Below, in pieces: positions 9,071 to 17,594 of a stretch of 64,000 bases of DNA. The translations under genes and the position numbers were made by a program. The DNA is from Whitmania pigra (Eukaryota; Annelida; Clitellata; Hirudinida; Haemopidae). The first letter of the stretch is position 1. Every line of letters begins with the position of its first letter. Location of the stretch: positions 1,302,001 through 1,366,000 of the forward strand of contig JAJTWR010000431.1 of NCBI GenBank assembly GCA_021613335.1, written 5' to 3'. The notes under the pieces are model-generated. The model was not told where the DNA came from, did no database searches, and saw nothing but the letters and a program-made list of their open reading frames with translations.

Positions 9071-10177
9071 ATGACCGATTCACCTCCGCCTGCTTCAGCT
9101 GCTTTTGACGGGAAATTTATCGCCGTAGTAGCCGCAGGAGTCCTCACCTACGCCGTCGTGCGGTTGCTGTGGCCGTTTGCGCTCCCCATCGCTTGGGCAG
9201 CGATGCTCGCCTTTGTGCTTTTTCCGGTGCAGCTTCGACTGACGAAGCGCCTGCGTCGGCCTATGCTTGCGTCCGGTCTCATCACCGGTGGAGTGATGAT
9301 CATCGTCGCGGGCCCGGTCACGCTCTTTACGCTCTCCTTCTTGCGCCAGGCTATCCGCCTGTTGTCGATGTTGCAGCGCGAGTCGGCGAATCGCCAGCTC
9401 CCCACCCTGCAGTACCTCCTCGACACCCAGCTCGTCCGCTCGGCACTCGAGGCCACCTCCGGGTTGACCCATCTCTCTCCGGCAGAAATTCTCGACACCA
9501 TCTCCGACTATTCCCAGCGCGCGTTTCAAATCGCCGCTGGTTACTCCGGCTCGTTGCTCATCGGCACCCTTTCGGTGCTGACCCAATTCTTTCTCACCCT
9601 GTTCCTCTTGTTCTTCTTCCTGCGCGATGGCGAGCGGCTCCTGCGGCGCGCGATGCGCCTTACGCCCTTGCCGGACGCGCGCAAGGCGGAGCTCTTCGCC
9701 CAATTGGGCGGTGTCACCCGGGCGGTGGTGCTCGGAACCCTCGCTACAGCGGCGATTCAAGGGACGCTCGTAGGCATCGGCTTTAAAATCGTCGACCTGC
9801 CGAGCCCGCTCGTATTCGGCGCGATGGCAGCAGTGACCTCGCTCATCCCGATAGTTGGTACCGGCCTCGTGTGGGTGCCTGCGGCTATTGCCCTCTACGT
9901 GCAGGGGAACGTGTCGTCGGCGATCATTCTCTCTATCTGGTCGGTAGTTCTGGTCGGCGCCGCCGACAACATCCTGCGCCCGCTCATCATCTCTGGGAAA
10001 AGTGCGGCATCGACGTTAGTCGTATTCATCGGTATCCTCGGCGGCGTACCGCTGTTCGGCATTGCCGGCATCTTCATCGGGCCGCTGACGTTGATCCTCG
10101 CGGGCTCGGTGCTGCGGTACATGGACGAGGCGCGAGGGTACCAGCCGGAACACGACGAGCGCGTTGAGGAGAAGTGA
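9071..10177 (+). CDS. AI-2E family (PerM/TqsA-like) membrane transporter
   Basis: A 368-residue integral membrane protein of the AI-2E transporter family. It has about eight helices, with the typical N-terminal pair (residues about 14-60), a central amphipathic segment with a long soluble loop, and the conserved C-terminal helices containing PIVGTGLVWVPAAIAL and DNILRPLIISGK. The ATG at 9071 gives the normal family N-terminus; the longer open frame upstream overlaps the divergent atpH and is not coding. Members export small molecules or sodium; the cargo here is unknown. The next gene follows 13 bases later. Confidence 0.9.
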   Translation: MTDSPPPASAAFDGKFIAVVAAGVLTYAVVRLLWPFALPIAWAAMLAFVLFPVQLRLTKRLRRPMLASGLITGGVMIIVAGPVTLFTLSFLRQAIRLLSMLQRESANRQLPTLQYLLDTQLVRSALEATSGLTHLSPAEILDTISDYSQRAFQIAAGYSGSLLIGTLSVLTQFFLTLFLLFFFLRDGERLLRRAMRLTPLPDARKAELFAQLGGVTRAVVLGTLATAAIQGTLVGIGFKIVDLPSPLVFGAMAAVTSLIPIVGTGLVWVPAAIALYVQGNVSSAIILSIWSVVLVGAADNILRPLIISGKSAASTLVVFIGILGGVPLFGIAGIFIGPLTLILAGSVLRYMDEARGYQPEHDERVEEK

Positions 10178-10190
10178 GGAGGAGGAACGC

Positions 10191-10748
10191 ATGGCGAAGT
10201 TTGGGGGAGACGAGGATTCCAAGGGCTACACCGGCAAGCGCAAGAAGAGCTTCCGGGAGATAGACGCCGCTCGCGGGCGCACCAAGAATGCTTCGCGCCA
10301 CGACGATCCGAGCCAGCAGCGGATTGAGCGCAGCGCGAGCTACGAGAAGTATAAGAAGGCCGCCGATGCCATCTTCGAGGGCGGCGAACTCCCGGAGAGC
10401 CTTGCCGCGACTTTCGACCCTGCTGGCAAGCGCACCGAGCTTCGGTCGGCGCTGAAGCTCATCGCGGAGGCAAAAGACCGAAAGACCTGGGCGGTGCTGG
10501 TCAGCCAATTCGTCAATGAACATGAGCTTCCGGAAGACGCCTTTTTCCTCGATTCCATTCTCGACCACCCGAAAGATTCCGTCGTTGAACGCTCGCTGTC
10601 CCGACTCGAAGAGCTGTGTTCCTCCGGAAAACTTCAGCAGGGTCGCGCCCCTCGATCGCTGCTGGAGCGCCTCCAGACACTGGCCATGATGTCCATGGAG
10701 CCGACGATTCAGGAGCGCGCAAAAGCGCTTCGCGGCAAACTTGTATAG
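10191..10748 (+). CDS. protein of unknown function
   Basis: A 185-residue soluble protein. The first 60 residues are very charged and probably disordered (KGYTGKRKKSFREIDAARGR). The rest is helical and ends in a Leu-rich segment (ERLQTLAMMSMEPTIQERAKALRGKL). The ATG at 10191 is preceded by an excellent ribosome binding site (GAGGAGGAGGAA). It follows the AI-2E permease closely and is probably co-transcribed with it. I do not recognise the family. Confidence 0.75.
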   Translation: MAKFGGDEDSKGYTGKRKKSFREIDAARGRTKNASRHDDPSQQRIERSASYEKYKKAADAIFEGGELPESLAATFDPAGKRTELRSALKLIAEAKDRKTWAVLVSQFVNEHELPEDAFFLDSILDHPKDSVVERSLSRLEELCSSGKLQQGRAPRSLLERLQTLAMMSMEPTIQERAKALRGKLV

Positions 10749-10816
10749 TTTTATTGCAATTTTCCAGTTATTTTTGCTAAATCGACTGCTTTAACGCACC
10801 GACCCAACGATTGTTG

Positions 10817-10833
10817 CTGACGGAGGGCGTCAG
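10817..10833. other. short GC hairpin of unclear role
   Basis: A perfect 6-bp stem CTGACG/CGTCAG encloses GAGGG in the 151-base gap before the LEA-like gene. No T-run follows, so it is not a classical terminator for plus-strand transcription. It could be an mRNA 5' leader structure or an operator. The rest of this gap is AT-richer and probably holds the promoter of the next gene. Confidence 0.3.
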
Positions 10834-10899
10834 TTAGTGGCAGGTTGTGCCCTACCTTAGGCTGGGATTTCCCCAGTGTGCATACTTGAGAAAGAAAAT

Positions 10900-11331
10900 A
10901 TGAAAAAATTTTTGGTAGCAACGAGCTTGGTTTCTTCCATCGCGCTCGCGCAGGGTTTTGGTGGAATTGGTGATGCGGCGAAGAAGGCCGGAGGCGACGT
11001 CAAGGCAGCAGCCGCTGATTCTGCCGCCGCAGCAAAGGACTCCGCCGCTGCGAAGGCTGGCGAAGTGAAGAACGCCGCCGCCGCGAAGGCTGGCGAGGCG
11101 AAGGATGCCGCCGCTGCGAAGGCCACCGAAGTGAAGGATGCCGCTGCTGCGAAGGCTACCGAAGCGAAGGACGCTGCTGCAGCGAAGGCTACTGAAGCCA
11201 AGGACGCCGCTGCCCACAAGGCTGGTGAGCTGAAGGAAAAAGGCGCGGCCAAGTACCATGAGGTCAAGGGCAAGGCGAAGAAGAAGGCCGCTGGCGCGCT
11301 GAACAAGGCCGCTGAAAAAGTCGCAGAGTAA
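10900..11331 (+). CDS. exported LEA-like Ala/Lys 11-mer repeat protein
   Basis: A 143-residue protein with a typical signal peptide (MKKFLVATSLVSSIALA, probable cut before QGFGG). It is followed by an almost pure Ala/Lys/Glu/Asp helix. Residues about 50-115 are built of consecutive 11-residue units of the type KATEAKDAAAA, the periodicity of group 3 LEA and desiccation-linked proteins. The ATG at 10900 is chosen over 10876 because it starts directly at the signal peptide and has AGAAAG upstream. Predicted location is periplasmic or secreted; a protective or envelope-associated role is an inference. A strong terminator follows. Confidence 0.82.
   Translation: MKKFLVATSLVSSIALAQGFGGIGDAAKKAGGDVKAAAADSAAAAKDSAAAKAGEVKNAAAAKAGEAKDAAAAKATEVKDAAAAKATEAKDAAAAKATEAKDAAAHKAGELKEKGAAKYHEVKGKAKKKAAGALNKAAEKVAE
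11050..11250 (+). repeat. 33-bp tandem repeat encoding 11-residue units
   Basis: About six consecutive imperfect 33-base units begin at 11050, 11083, 11116, 11149, 11182 and 11215, each opening with GCGAAGGC or a close variant. They encode the KAxExKDAAAA motif. Units differ mainly at third positions, so the repeat is under protein-level selection or is ageing after expansion. Confidence 0.85.
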
Positions 11332-11369
11332 TTCGTTCGTTTCGGCTGCGAGCCGTCATGAAGAACTTT

Positions 11370-11400
11370 CCCCGGAGGAATACCTCCGGGGATTTTTTTT
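11370..11400 (+). terminator. intrinsic terminator of the LEA-like gene
   Basis: A perfect 9-bp GC-rich stem (CCCCGGAGG/CCTCCGGGG) with an AATA loop is followed by a run of eight T residues. It sits 39 bases after the stop codon of the LEA-like gene. This is the clearest Rho-independent terminator in the window. Confidence 0.93.
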
Positions 11401-11526
11401 GCCCGCGAATCTGCACAACGCGCAATGGAATGACTGTCAGTCCGTGATGCTATCGTCGGAGGTGTTCACCAAAACCGCTAAACGACGGATTTTGGGGAAT
11501 CTATTACCAGGGGCTCATTTATTCCC

Positions 11527-11555
11527 TTGCAAAGAATGAATATTAAAAATTTACT
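11527..11555 (+). promoter_or_regulatory. possible sigma70-type promoter
   Basis: TTGCAA at 11527-11532 and TTTACT at 11550-11555 are separated by 17 bases in a local AT-rich patch. They lie 33 bases before the ATG at 11588. The match to consensus is moderate and the assignment is tentative. The sequence between the terminator at 11400 and this site shows nothing else I can name. Confidence 0.3.
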
Positions 11556-11587
11556 GAGTGGGGTTTTGACAACTAACGGGGGCGACG

Positions 11588-11890
11588 ATGAAGCGGAAAT
11601 CTTCGAAGAGAAAATCGAAATCAGCAGTGAACAACGAAGGGAAGGGTTCAGTGAAGCGGCCTAGCAAGCGTGAAAAGCCAGACCCACATCGAGCATTGAA
11701 GCGGGCATTGGCTGAAGCCTTGCGTCATGCCGAAGCCGAGTACCACTGCGCTCAGCTTCACCTGACTTCAGGCTTTCGAGCTGCTGGCGCTCGTCAGAGA
11801 TATTCCGATGCATACCGAGACCATCGCTGTCTCCAAGAAGCAGCGATACAGTTAGCCAACGCTAAGCATGCTCCACTAGGCGGTCCTTAA
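11588..11890 (+). CDS. small basic hypothetical protein
   Basis: A 100-residue protein with a very Lys/Arg-rich first third (KRKSSKRKSKS) and an Ala-rich helical remainder containing ALAEALRHAEAEYHCAQ. It has no signal peptide. GGGGGCG lies just upstream of the ATG. It is AT-richer than its neighbours. The basic N-terminus suggests nucleic-acid binding, but no family is recognised. It precedes the XRE regulator and SNF2 helicase. Confidence 0.45.
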   Translation: MKRKSSKRKSKSAVNNEGKGSVKRPSKREKPDPHRALKRALAEALRHAEAEYHCAQLHLTSGFRAAGARQRYSDAYRDHRCLQEAAIQLANAKHAPLGGP

Positions 11891-11973
11891 ATCCCGCATC
11901 TGCTCCTTCAAAATCTCTAAAAGGGGTAGAAAGTTTCCCGGTTCATTGAGCCTTGCTCCTGCGAGCATGGCTC

Positions 11974-12255
11974 ATGCCGTTGGAGCGGTCACAATCGTAC
12001 CTTATGTACATCGGGGCGAATCTGTACCGTTTGCGCCGTGAGCAAGGTTACACCCAAGACAAATTCGAAGAGTTGAGTGGTCTCGACGTTCGATATTTGC
12101 GCCGCATTGAACGGGGCACGGTGAATCTCCGCATCGAAACACTGGTACGCATCGCGACTGTCCTGCAAGTTGAACCTCAAGAATTGCTCAAAAAGGCATC
12201 GCCTCTTCCACCGCAGCGGGGACGACCGCGGTTGCGAACCGGTTCGAGCGATTAA
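11974..12255 (+). CDS. XRE-family HTH transcriptional regulator
   Basis: A 93-residue protein that is nearly all one Cro/C1-type helix-turn-helix domain. It begins IGANLYRLRREQGYTQDKF, continues LSGLDVRYLRRIERG, and ends with the usual TLVRIATVLQVEPQELL helix, then a short basic tail. The start is uncertain: TTG 11953, ATG 11974 and ATG 12004 are all in frame, and the domain itself begins at the last. It is convergent with the SNF2 gene, with stop codons overlapping at 12252-12255. It may regulate that locus. Confidence 0.82.
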   Translation: MPLERSQSYLMYIGANLYRLRREQGYTQDKFEELSGLDVRYLRRIERGTVNLRIETLVRIATVLQVEPQELLKKASPLPPQRGRPRLRTGSSD

Positions 12256-14930
12256 TCGATCCAGAAGTACGCAGAACTAATCAGCGAAGCCTTCAGCGAA
12301 AACTTCGCTAGGCGCTCCTGTTCGGCGTTGCGCTTATCCTTCGCTTCATAGACGTCTTGTTCGGCAGAACGCAGCTTCTTGAGGGTCGCCCGGAACTCAT
12401 GTTCCGCTCGCGCGGTCGCTGAGCGCAGCGCAAGTCGGGCTTCGAGCTCCAGCGCCTCACCCTGGGTGCGGCGCGCCTGCTCCCAGCGCGACTGCGCAGC
12501 TCGCAGCTGCTCCCGCAACGAAAAGAGCGCGTCTTCACTGGAACGGTCGGCCTGCTCGAGCGCCAACTCCAACTCCTGCAGACGCACCCGCTGCAGCTCG
12601 GTTGTGCGCTCCAAGCGAGCGCGTTCGAGGGCGCTGTCGTGTGCGGAAGTCGGCGAGGGTCCGCCGGGCATGCGCTGTTTTTCCTCCCGAGCGACCATGC
12701 GCGAAAAGAGCGCCGCGCGGGCGAGGGGAAGCTGCTCGTAGCCATCGCCGTTGCGCAGGAGCACGAGGTGGACGACTTCGCGCGAGAGCCGTGCGCCCTG
12801 CACCTCAAAGGCATAGGCGAACCACCAGCCCTCTTTGCCCTGGAGGCCCGCGAGGGAGCCGGGGAGCGTCGCTCCGTCGAGGGCGATGCGATGCAGCTCG
12901 GTGTTGGAGCGGGCGCGGACCACTTGGGTCGCCTCCCGCAGGCGCTCGCGGGTGGGCGCACGCTCCCCGAGGACAGCGCTCACGAGGCGCTGCTCGTCGC
13001 CGGCGCGTTGGGCGACCGCGTTTCGGGCCCAATCTCCGGAGAGTTTTAAGTGGGCACGCACGTCTGCATCGAAGCGTTCGAGCAGCATCGCCCGGGTTTC
13101 CAGCATGCGCTGGTCGATGAGGTGGGTCAGCCCTTCGCGGAGCTTCAGGAAGGCGCTCTCGACCTCCTCCGGGGAGCGGCAGGATTGGTAGATGTCCAGC
13201 ACCCGGCGCTCGAAGTCCACCCCGTTGCCGAGCGCCCCCAAAATTTCATCGGAGGCGCCAAACACGCCGCTGAAGAGCCCGAGCTTGTGTTCCAGGATTT
13301 CGTGCAGGCGCTCGTCGGCAGCGTTGGCGCGGTTCAAGAAGTTGAGCACCACCACGTCGCGGGCCTGCCCGTAGCGATGGCAGCGGCCGATGCGCTGTTC
13401 GATCCGCTGGGGATTCCAGGGCAAGTCGTAGTTCACCACCAGGTTGCAGAACTGCAGGTTCAAACCTTCCGCACCGGCCTCGCTCGAAAGGAGGATGGCG
13501 GTGCGCTCGCGGAACTCGTCGATGAGCTCTTGCCGCGCTTCAAAGGTAGCAGCCCCACCGGTGAGCCGGGAGATTCGCCCGGCGTAGCCGCGCTCCGAGA
13601 GGAGCCCGTACAAATAATCGAGCGTCCGCAGCGACTCGGTAAAGATGACCACCTTCTCCGGCCAGAGATTCGCCCGCGCGACGGTGAAGATGCGGTCCAA
13701 CGCCCGCACCAGCGCCTCGCCTTTGGCGTTCACCGTAATCGCCCGGGCGCGGGCAGCGTAGGTCGCGAGCTCCCGCGCTTCTTGGGCCAAGTCTGCGCGC
13801 GGTTCGCTCGGATCCCGCTCGTCGAAAGACTCCGCCTCTTCGGAAAAGTTCTCCAGCTCGTCGAGTTCGAGCTGCTCTTGTTTCTCGGAGAGCGACTGAG
13901 CGAGGCGCTCCAGCGTCGAGGCCAGCGCGTAGGTCGAGGAGGCGAGGAGTTTTCGGCAGACGAGCGTCACCAGTGCCCGGCGGCTCGGGGGAAAGGCCTT
14001 GAGCCCATCGCGCCAGAGGAACTCCGAAACGTCGTCGTACAGCGCCTGCTCTTCGACCGATGGGGTGAAGTCCTCGACGAGCGAGCGGCGCAGCGGGTAC
14101 TTCACGTACTCGCGTACTTGTCGGCGCAGCGTGCGGTGGACGACGGTGCGCAGGCGCCGCCGCAGCTCTTCAGCAGTCTCGTCGGTGAGGCCGTCGGCCG
14201 CCGCAAACTGCCGACGGAAGGCTTCCTCCGGCCCCAAGAGGTCCTCGCGCAGCAAGGAGCAGAGGCCGAACAAGTCGGTAAGGCCATTCTGGAGCGGCGT
14301 GGCTGTGAGGAGGAGCTTCGGCGAAGAGCGCAGGCCAGCCTTGAGCCCCATGCCGAGTTTGTGTCCGGGCCGATGGGAGTTTCGCAAGCGGTGTGCCTCG
14401 TCGATGACCACCAAGTCCCAGGGGATGCGCGCCAAGAGCTCCGGTCGATGGGCGGCAAAGGGCTGCGAGGCGATGACCACCGGCGTTGGCTGGTCGAAGC
14501 AATTGCCGCGCGTGGGAGCGGTTCGTCCATCGACGACCACCGCATCGAGCGAGAACTTATCCTTCAATTCCGCGCACCACTGGGCACGCAGTGGTGCCGG
14601 GGGCAGCACGAGGATGCGCCGGAATCCTTCACTCACGAGCTGGGCGATGAGGAGCCCGGCCTCTATGGTCTTGCCGAGCCCTACTTCGTCGGCCAGGACG
14701 CAGCCGCCGCGCTCCAGCGAATCGAGGGCGAAGACCGCCGCTTCGAGCTGGTGCGGGTGCAAGTCCACCTTCGCAAGCGAGAGCGTTGGGATGAGCCGCG
14801 CATCGGAGCGATGGCCCAGCGCCGATAGTTCCTCCGCGAGAAAGCGCTGGAAGAAGCGCGGCACTTCGCTCTTGGATTGCGGTGGAACCGGGATACCGGA
14901 GAAACCAGTTTCCGCGCTCGGCTCAAGCAC
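12252..14930 (-). CDS. SNF2/RapA-type DEAH helicase-like ATPase
   Basis: An 892-residue superfamily 2 ATPase of the SNF2 class. Motif I is LADEVGLGKTIEAG near residue 90, motif II is VVIDEAH, motif III is LLLTATPLQN, and the C-terminal RecA lobe has SSEAGAEGLNLQF and QRIGRCHRYGQ. The last 180 residues are a charged coiled coil. Such proteins move on double-stranded DNA and displace bound proteins. This one could be a RapA-like recycling factor or a component of a defence system, since related SNF2 proteins occur in DISARM. No methylase, nuclease or phospholipase-D partner is adjacent. The helicase identity is firm; the role is open. Confidence 0.88.
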   Translation of the reverse strand: MLEPSAETGFSGIPVPPQSKSEVPRFFQRFLAEELSALGHRSDARLIPTLSLAKVDLHPHQLEAAVFALDSLERGGCVLADEVGLGKTIEAGLLIAQLVSEGFRRILVLPPAPLRAQWCAELKDKFSLDAVVVDGRTAPTRGNCFDQPTPVVIASQPFAAHRPELLARIPWDLVVIDEAHRLRNSHRPGHKLGMGLKAGLRSSPKLLLTATPLQNGLTDLFGLCSLLREDLLGPEEAFRRQFAAADGLTDETAEELRRRLRTVVHRTLRRQVREYVKYPLRRSLVEDFTPSVEEQALYDDVSEFLWRDGLKAFPPSRRALVTLVCRKLLASSTYALASTLERLAQSLSEKQEQLELDELENFSEEAESFDERDPSEPRADLAQEARELATYAARARAITVNAKGEALVRALDRIFTVARANLWPEKVVIFTESLRTLDYLYGLLSERGYAGRISRLTGGAATFEARQELIDEFRERTAILLSSEAGAEGLNLQFCNLVVNYDLPWNPQRIEQRIGRCHRYGQARDVVVLNFLNRANAADERLHEILEHKLGLFSGVFGASDEILGALGNGVDFERRVLDIYQSCRSPEEVESAFLKLREGLTHLIDQRMLETRAMLLERFDADVRAHLKLSGDWARNAVAQRAGDEQRLVSAVLGERAPTRERLREATQVVRARSNTELHRIALDGATLPGSLAGLQGKEGWWFAYAFEVQGARLSREVVHLVLLRNGDGYEQLPLARAALFSRMVAREEKQRMPGGPSPTSAHDSALERARLERTTELQRVRLQELELALEQADRSSEDALFSLREQLRAAQSRWEQARRTQGEALELEARLALRSATARAEHEFRATLKKLRSAEQDVYEAKDKRNAEQERLAKFSLKASLISSAYFWID

Positions 14931-14984
14931 TCGTAGCCACCATTCCCCTCTTCATGAAGGTTTGTGAAAACTGTGATGCTCGCG

Positions 14985-15296
14985 TCAGGACTCGAGGTAC
15001 GCGTAGTTCAGATATTTTCGGAACTTCTTCGATACGTAGCGACACGCGAATGGGCGCATCGCGGACGGCGGCGGCTCGAACGTCATCTCGATGATGCCGT
15101 GCTTTACCACCAAACGGCCACGGTACTTTTTACGGTTCAATTCCCACGTGGCGTCGAGGAAGTCCCCGGTCCAATGAAAGCTCACATTATAGCGAAGCTT
15201 CCAATAGGTGAAGAGTTGGTCGACGCGCACTTTCGCTTCTTCCACCGTGAACGAATGCTGGAAGGCGAGGCTCGAAATGCCAAGGCTCTTGTCCAT
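14985..15296 (-). CDS. polyhydroxyalkanoate-system family protein
   Basis: A roughly 103-residue protein. Its core reads FQHSFTVEEAKVRVDQLF, then LRYNVSFHWTGDFLDATWEL and a RGRLVVKHGIIEMTF strand. This is the layout of the small PHA_gran_rgn (polyhydroxyalkanoic acid system) family. The C-terminus is basic and helical. I chose the internal ATG at 15296; the open frame extends to 15365 with a less convincing N-terminus. No PHA synthase is nearby. The family call is by pattern and moderately sure. Confidence 0.6.
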   Translation of the reverse strand: MDKSLGISSLAFQHSFTVEEAKVRVDQLFTYWKLRYNVSFHWTGDFLDATWELNRKKYRGRLVVKHGIIEMTFEPPPSAMRPFACRYVSKKFRKYLNYAYLES

Positions 15297-15433
15297 CGAA
15301 CGGCAGTCCGATCCGGCCGTCTCGGCGACGGCGAGCAGCGCGTACAACATGTGCGCATAGGGCATTTGAGAGCAATTTTATCAAATTTCTACAGATCCTT
15401 GGCCTTCCTCTCATTCTATGATTCTGAGGGCCT

Positions 15434-15841
15434 GTGCAGTCACATTTTCGCACCCGTCTGCGGGTCATCTACGGCGACACCGACCAGATGGGGGTCGTGT
15501 ATTACGCGAACTATCTTCGCTACTTCGAGCTGGCTCGCACCGAATTCTTCCTAGCGCTCGGCGGTGATTACCGCCTGCTTGAAGAACGTGGCTTCGCGCT
15601 TCCAGTCACGGAAGCTCTGGTCCGCTACAAGCAGCCGGCGCGCTTTCAGGACGAACTCGCGATTGAAGTGTGGATTGTCGAGCTGCGGAAGGTTTCCCTG
15701 CGCTTCGAGTACGCCGTGCGCCGCGGCCCGCAGGACGACCTGCTTTGCGAAGGGCACACCATCCACGCTTGCGTCGGGAAAAACGGCAAGCTCGTCTCCA
15801 TTCCCCCGGAGCTGCACAAACTCGCCCAGGTACAACCATGA
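15434..15841 (+). CDS. ybgC: YbgC-type acyl-CoA thioesterase (4HBT hotdog fold)
   Basis: A 135-residue hotdog-fold thioesterase. The active-site block YGDTDQMGVVYYANY is at residues 13-27, with catalytic Asp17 and the following RYFE. It starts at GTG 15434 with GAGGG a few bases upstream. YbgC enzymes hydrolyse short-chain or hydroxy acyl-CoA esters. In proteobacteria the gene usually travels with tol-pal, but here it is coupled by an ATGA overlap to glpX. Confidence 0.9.
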   Translation: MQSHFRTRLRVIYGDTDQMGVVYYANYLRYFELARTEFFLALGGDYRLLEERGFALPVTEALVRYKQPARFQDELAIEVWIVELRKVSLRFEYAVRRGPQDDLLCEGHTIHACVGKNGKLVSIPPELHKLAQVQP

Positions 15842-16800
15842 ACCTCGACCGCAATCTCGCCCTCGAATTGGTGCGGGTCACCGAAATGGCCGCTATCGCG
15901 AGCGCTCGCACCATGGGCCGCGGCGACGCCAACGAGGCGGACCAGGCCGCTGTCGATGCGATGCGCCGCGCTTTCAACCACCTCGACATCGACGGCACTG
16001 TCGTCATCGGCGAGGGCGAACGCGACGAAGCGCCGATGCTCTACATCGGCGAGCGCGTCGGCCGCGCGGCGCCGAATTCCCCGGCGATGGACGTGGCTTT
16101 GGACCCGCTCGAAGGCACCAACCTCTGCGCCTACGGGAAGCCGGGTGCACTGTCGATTGTCGCCCTCTCCGGGCGCGGCGGCCTCCTCAACGCGCCAGAC
16201 ACGTACATGGAGAAGCTCTGCGTCGGCCCCGGTGCCCGCGGCGTCATCGACTTGTCGGTGAGCCCGACCGAGAACTTGCAGCGCATCGCCCGCGCACTGG
16301 ACCGGGACCTCACCGAGCTTACGGTCGTGGTCATGGAACGCCCACGGCACCAGGAGCTGATTGAAGAGGTTCGACGCACCGGAGCACGGGTGCGCCTCAT
16401 CGAAGAGGGCGATGTAGCCGCCTGCATCTCCACCTGCTTCGAGGCGAGCGGCGTCGACGTGCTGATGGGCGTGGGCGGCGCGCCGGAGGGAGTCATCTCA
16501 GCGGCGGCGGTCCGCTGTGTCGGCGGCGATTTCCAAGGGCGCCTCCGGTTTCGCAACGACGCCGAATGGAAGCGCGCCGAGGCGATGGGCATCGCCGACC
16601 GGAACCGCATCTACTCCGCGGAGGAGCTGGCGCACGGACAGGTGATGGTGGCCGCCACCGGCATCACCGGGAGCGAGCTTCTGAAGGGCGTTCGGTTCTT
16701 CTCCGGCGGAGCCGAGACCCACTCCATCGTCATGCGGAGCGCGACCGGCACGGTGCGCTTCATCTCCGCTCGGCACGACTTCGAGCGCAAGCGCCCGTAG
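15838..16800 (+). CDS. glpX: class II fructose-1,6-bisphosphatase
   Basis: A 320-residue cytoplasmic GlpX enzyme that removes the 1-phosphate of fructose-1,6-bisphosphate in gluconeogenesis. Visible motifs are IGEGERDEAPMLYIGE near residue 58, the metal-binding DPLEGTNLCAYG near 85, and GVGGAPEGVISAAAV near 212. The ATG at 15838 overlaps the ybgC stop and gives the standard N-terminus (RNLALELVRVTEMAAIASA); the longer open frame upstream is not used. Full length for the family. Confidence 0.95.
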   Translation: MNLDRNLALELVRVTEMAAIASARTMGRGDANEADQAAVDAMRRAFNHLDIDGTVVIGEGERDEAPMLYIGERVGRAAPNSPAMDVALDPLEGTNLCAYGKPGALSIVALSGRGGLLNAPDTYMEKLCVGPGARGVIDLSVSPTENLQRIARALDRDLTELTVVVMERPRHQELIEEVRRTGARVRLIEEGDVAACISTCFEASGVDVLMGVGGAPEGVISAAAVRCVGGDFQGRLRFRNDAEWKRAEAMGIADRNRIYSAEELAHGQVMVAATGITGSELLKGVRFFSGGAETHSIVMRSATGTVRFISARHDFERKRP

Positions 16801-16867
16801 GTCGCTGGTCGCGTAAGGCCGTGGTCACTTTCGTGACGCCCGGGCCGCCCGAGGGTATTTTCCGGGC

Positions 16868-17293
16868 ATGGCAGAGGCGACCCGAACGATTCACATCAAC
16901 GCACCCGTGGAGCGTTGTTATGAGGTCATCACCAATTACGATCACTACCCGGAGTTCCTCTTGGCGGTGAAGCGCATACGCACCTTCGATCGCAGCGGCC
17001 CGAACGTGTCGGTGGAGTACGACGCAGACGTCATCAAGCGCATCACCTACTCGGTGCGCATGTTCGAGGAACCACCACACCGAGTCTCGTGGACCTTCAT
17101 CCGCGGAGACTTCATGAAAAATAATTACGGTGGCTGGCTGTTGGAGTCGGATGGCGCCGGGACAAAGGCGACTTATACTGTTGCTGTGGACTTAGGACCG
17201 CTCGTCCCAAAAGCGCTCCTCCGTCCGTTGGTTGAAGTCCAACTGCCGACGCTTCTTGCAAGTTTTAAGCGTCGCATCGAGCAGAAGCGGTAG
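16868..17293 (+). CDS. SRPBCC (START-like, COQ10/cyclase type) protein
   Basis: A 141-residue protein of the polyketide cyclase/dehydrase-like SRPBCC fold. The opening TIHINAPVERCYEVITNYDHYPEF is the classical first strand and helix, and a long C-terminal helix (VEVQLPTLLASFKRRIEQ) closes the hydrophobic pocket. Relatives bind ubiquinone or other hydrophobic ligands. The ligand here is not known. It follows glpX by 67 bases. Confidence 0.85.
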   Translation: MAEATRTIHINAPVERCYEVITNYDHYPEFLLAVKRIRTFDRSGPNVSVEYDADVIKRITYSVRMFEEPPHRVSWTFIRGDFMKNNYGGWLLESDGAGTKATYTVAVDLGPLVPKALLRPLVEVQLPTLLASFKRRIEQKR

Positions 17294-17402
17294 AGTCGTA
17301 CTGTAATACCTTAGGGTTGAATGTCAGTCTGAACGTACACAGGGCCTTACTAGTCGGGTTGTGTGTACATGAGAATTGTATCATTATGGTGTTGGAGGCA
17401 AC

Positions 17403-17576
17403 ATGGTTGATACCTTCATCATCGACGAGCTGAACCGAAAAGAGCGCGAGAAGAAAAAAATTCGTCCGCCGGTCATCACGCCGATGACCCCGTTGCCGAG
17501 CTCTGCTGGAATCGCCGATGAGCAAAAGCCCGAGATTCTTCCTCGACCGGTCATCCGGATTGACTTTTTTTCCTGA
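17403..17576 (+). CDS. small conserved-type protein of unknown function
   Basis: A 57-residue product with a strong ribosome binding site (TTGGAGGCAAC) before the ATG. The N-terminal half (VDTFIIDELNRKEREKKK) is an amphipathic charged helix and the C-terminal half is Pro-rich (RPPVITPMTPLP). I recall short proteins with a similar opening in Myxococcota genomes, but this is memory rather than a search result. No function is known to me. The preceding gap contains an inverted repeat (GTACACA ... TGTGTAC, about 17335-17370) that may belong to its promoter. Confidence 0.65.
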   Translation: MVDTFIIDELNRKEREKKKIRPPVITPMTPLPSSAGIADEQKPEILPRPVIRIDFFS

Positions 17577-17594
17577 GGTACCTACCAACGCTCC

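Noticed and set aside
13050..14828. 592-codon plus-strand frame
   Set aside because: Antisense to the SNF2 helicase gene; no domain, residue text typical of a GC-rich shadow frame.
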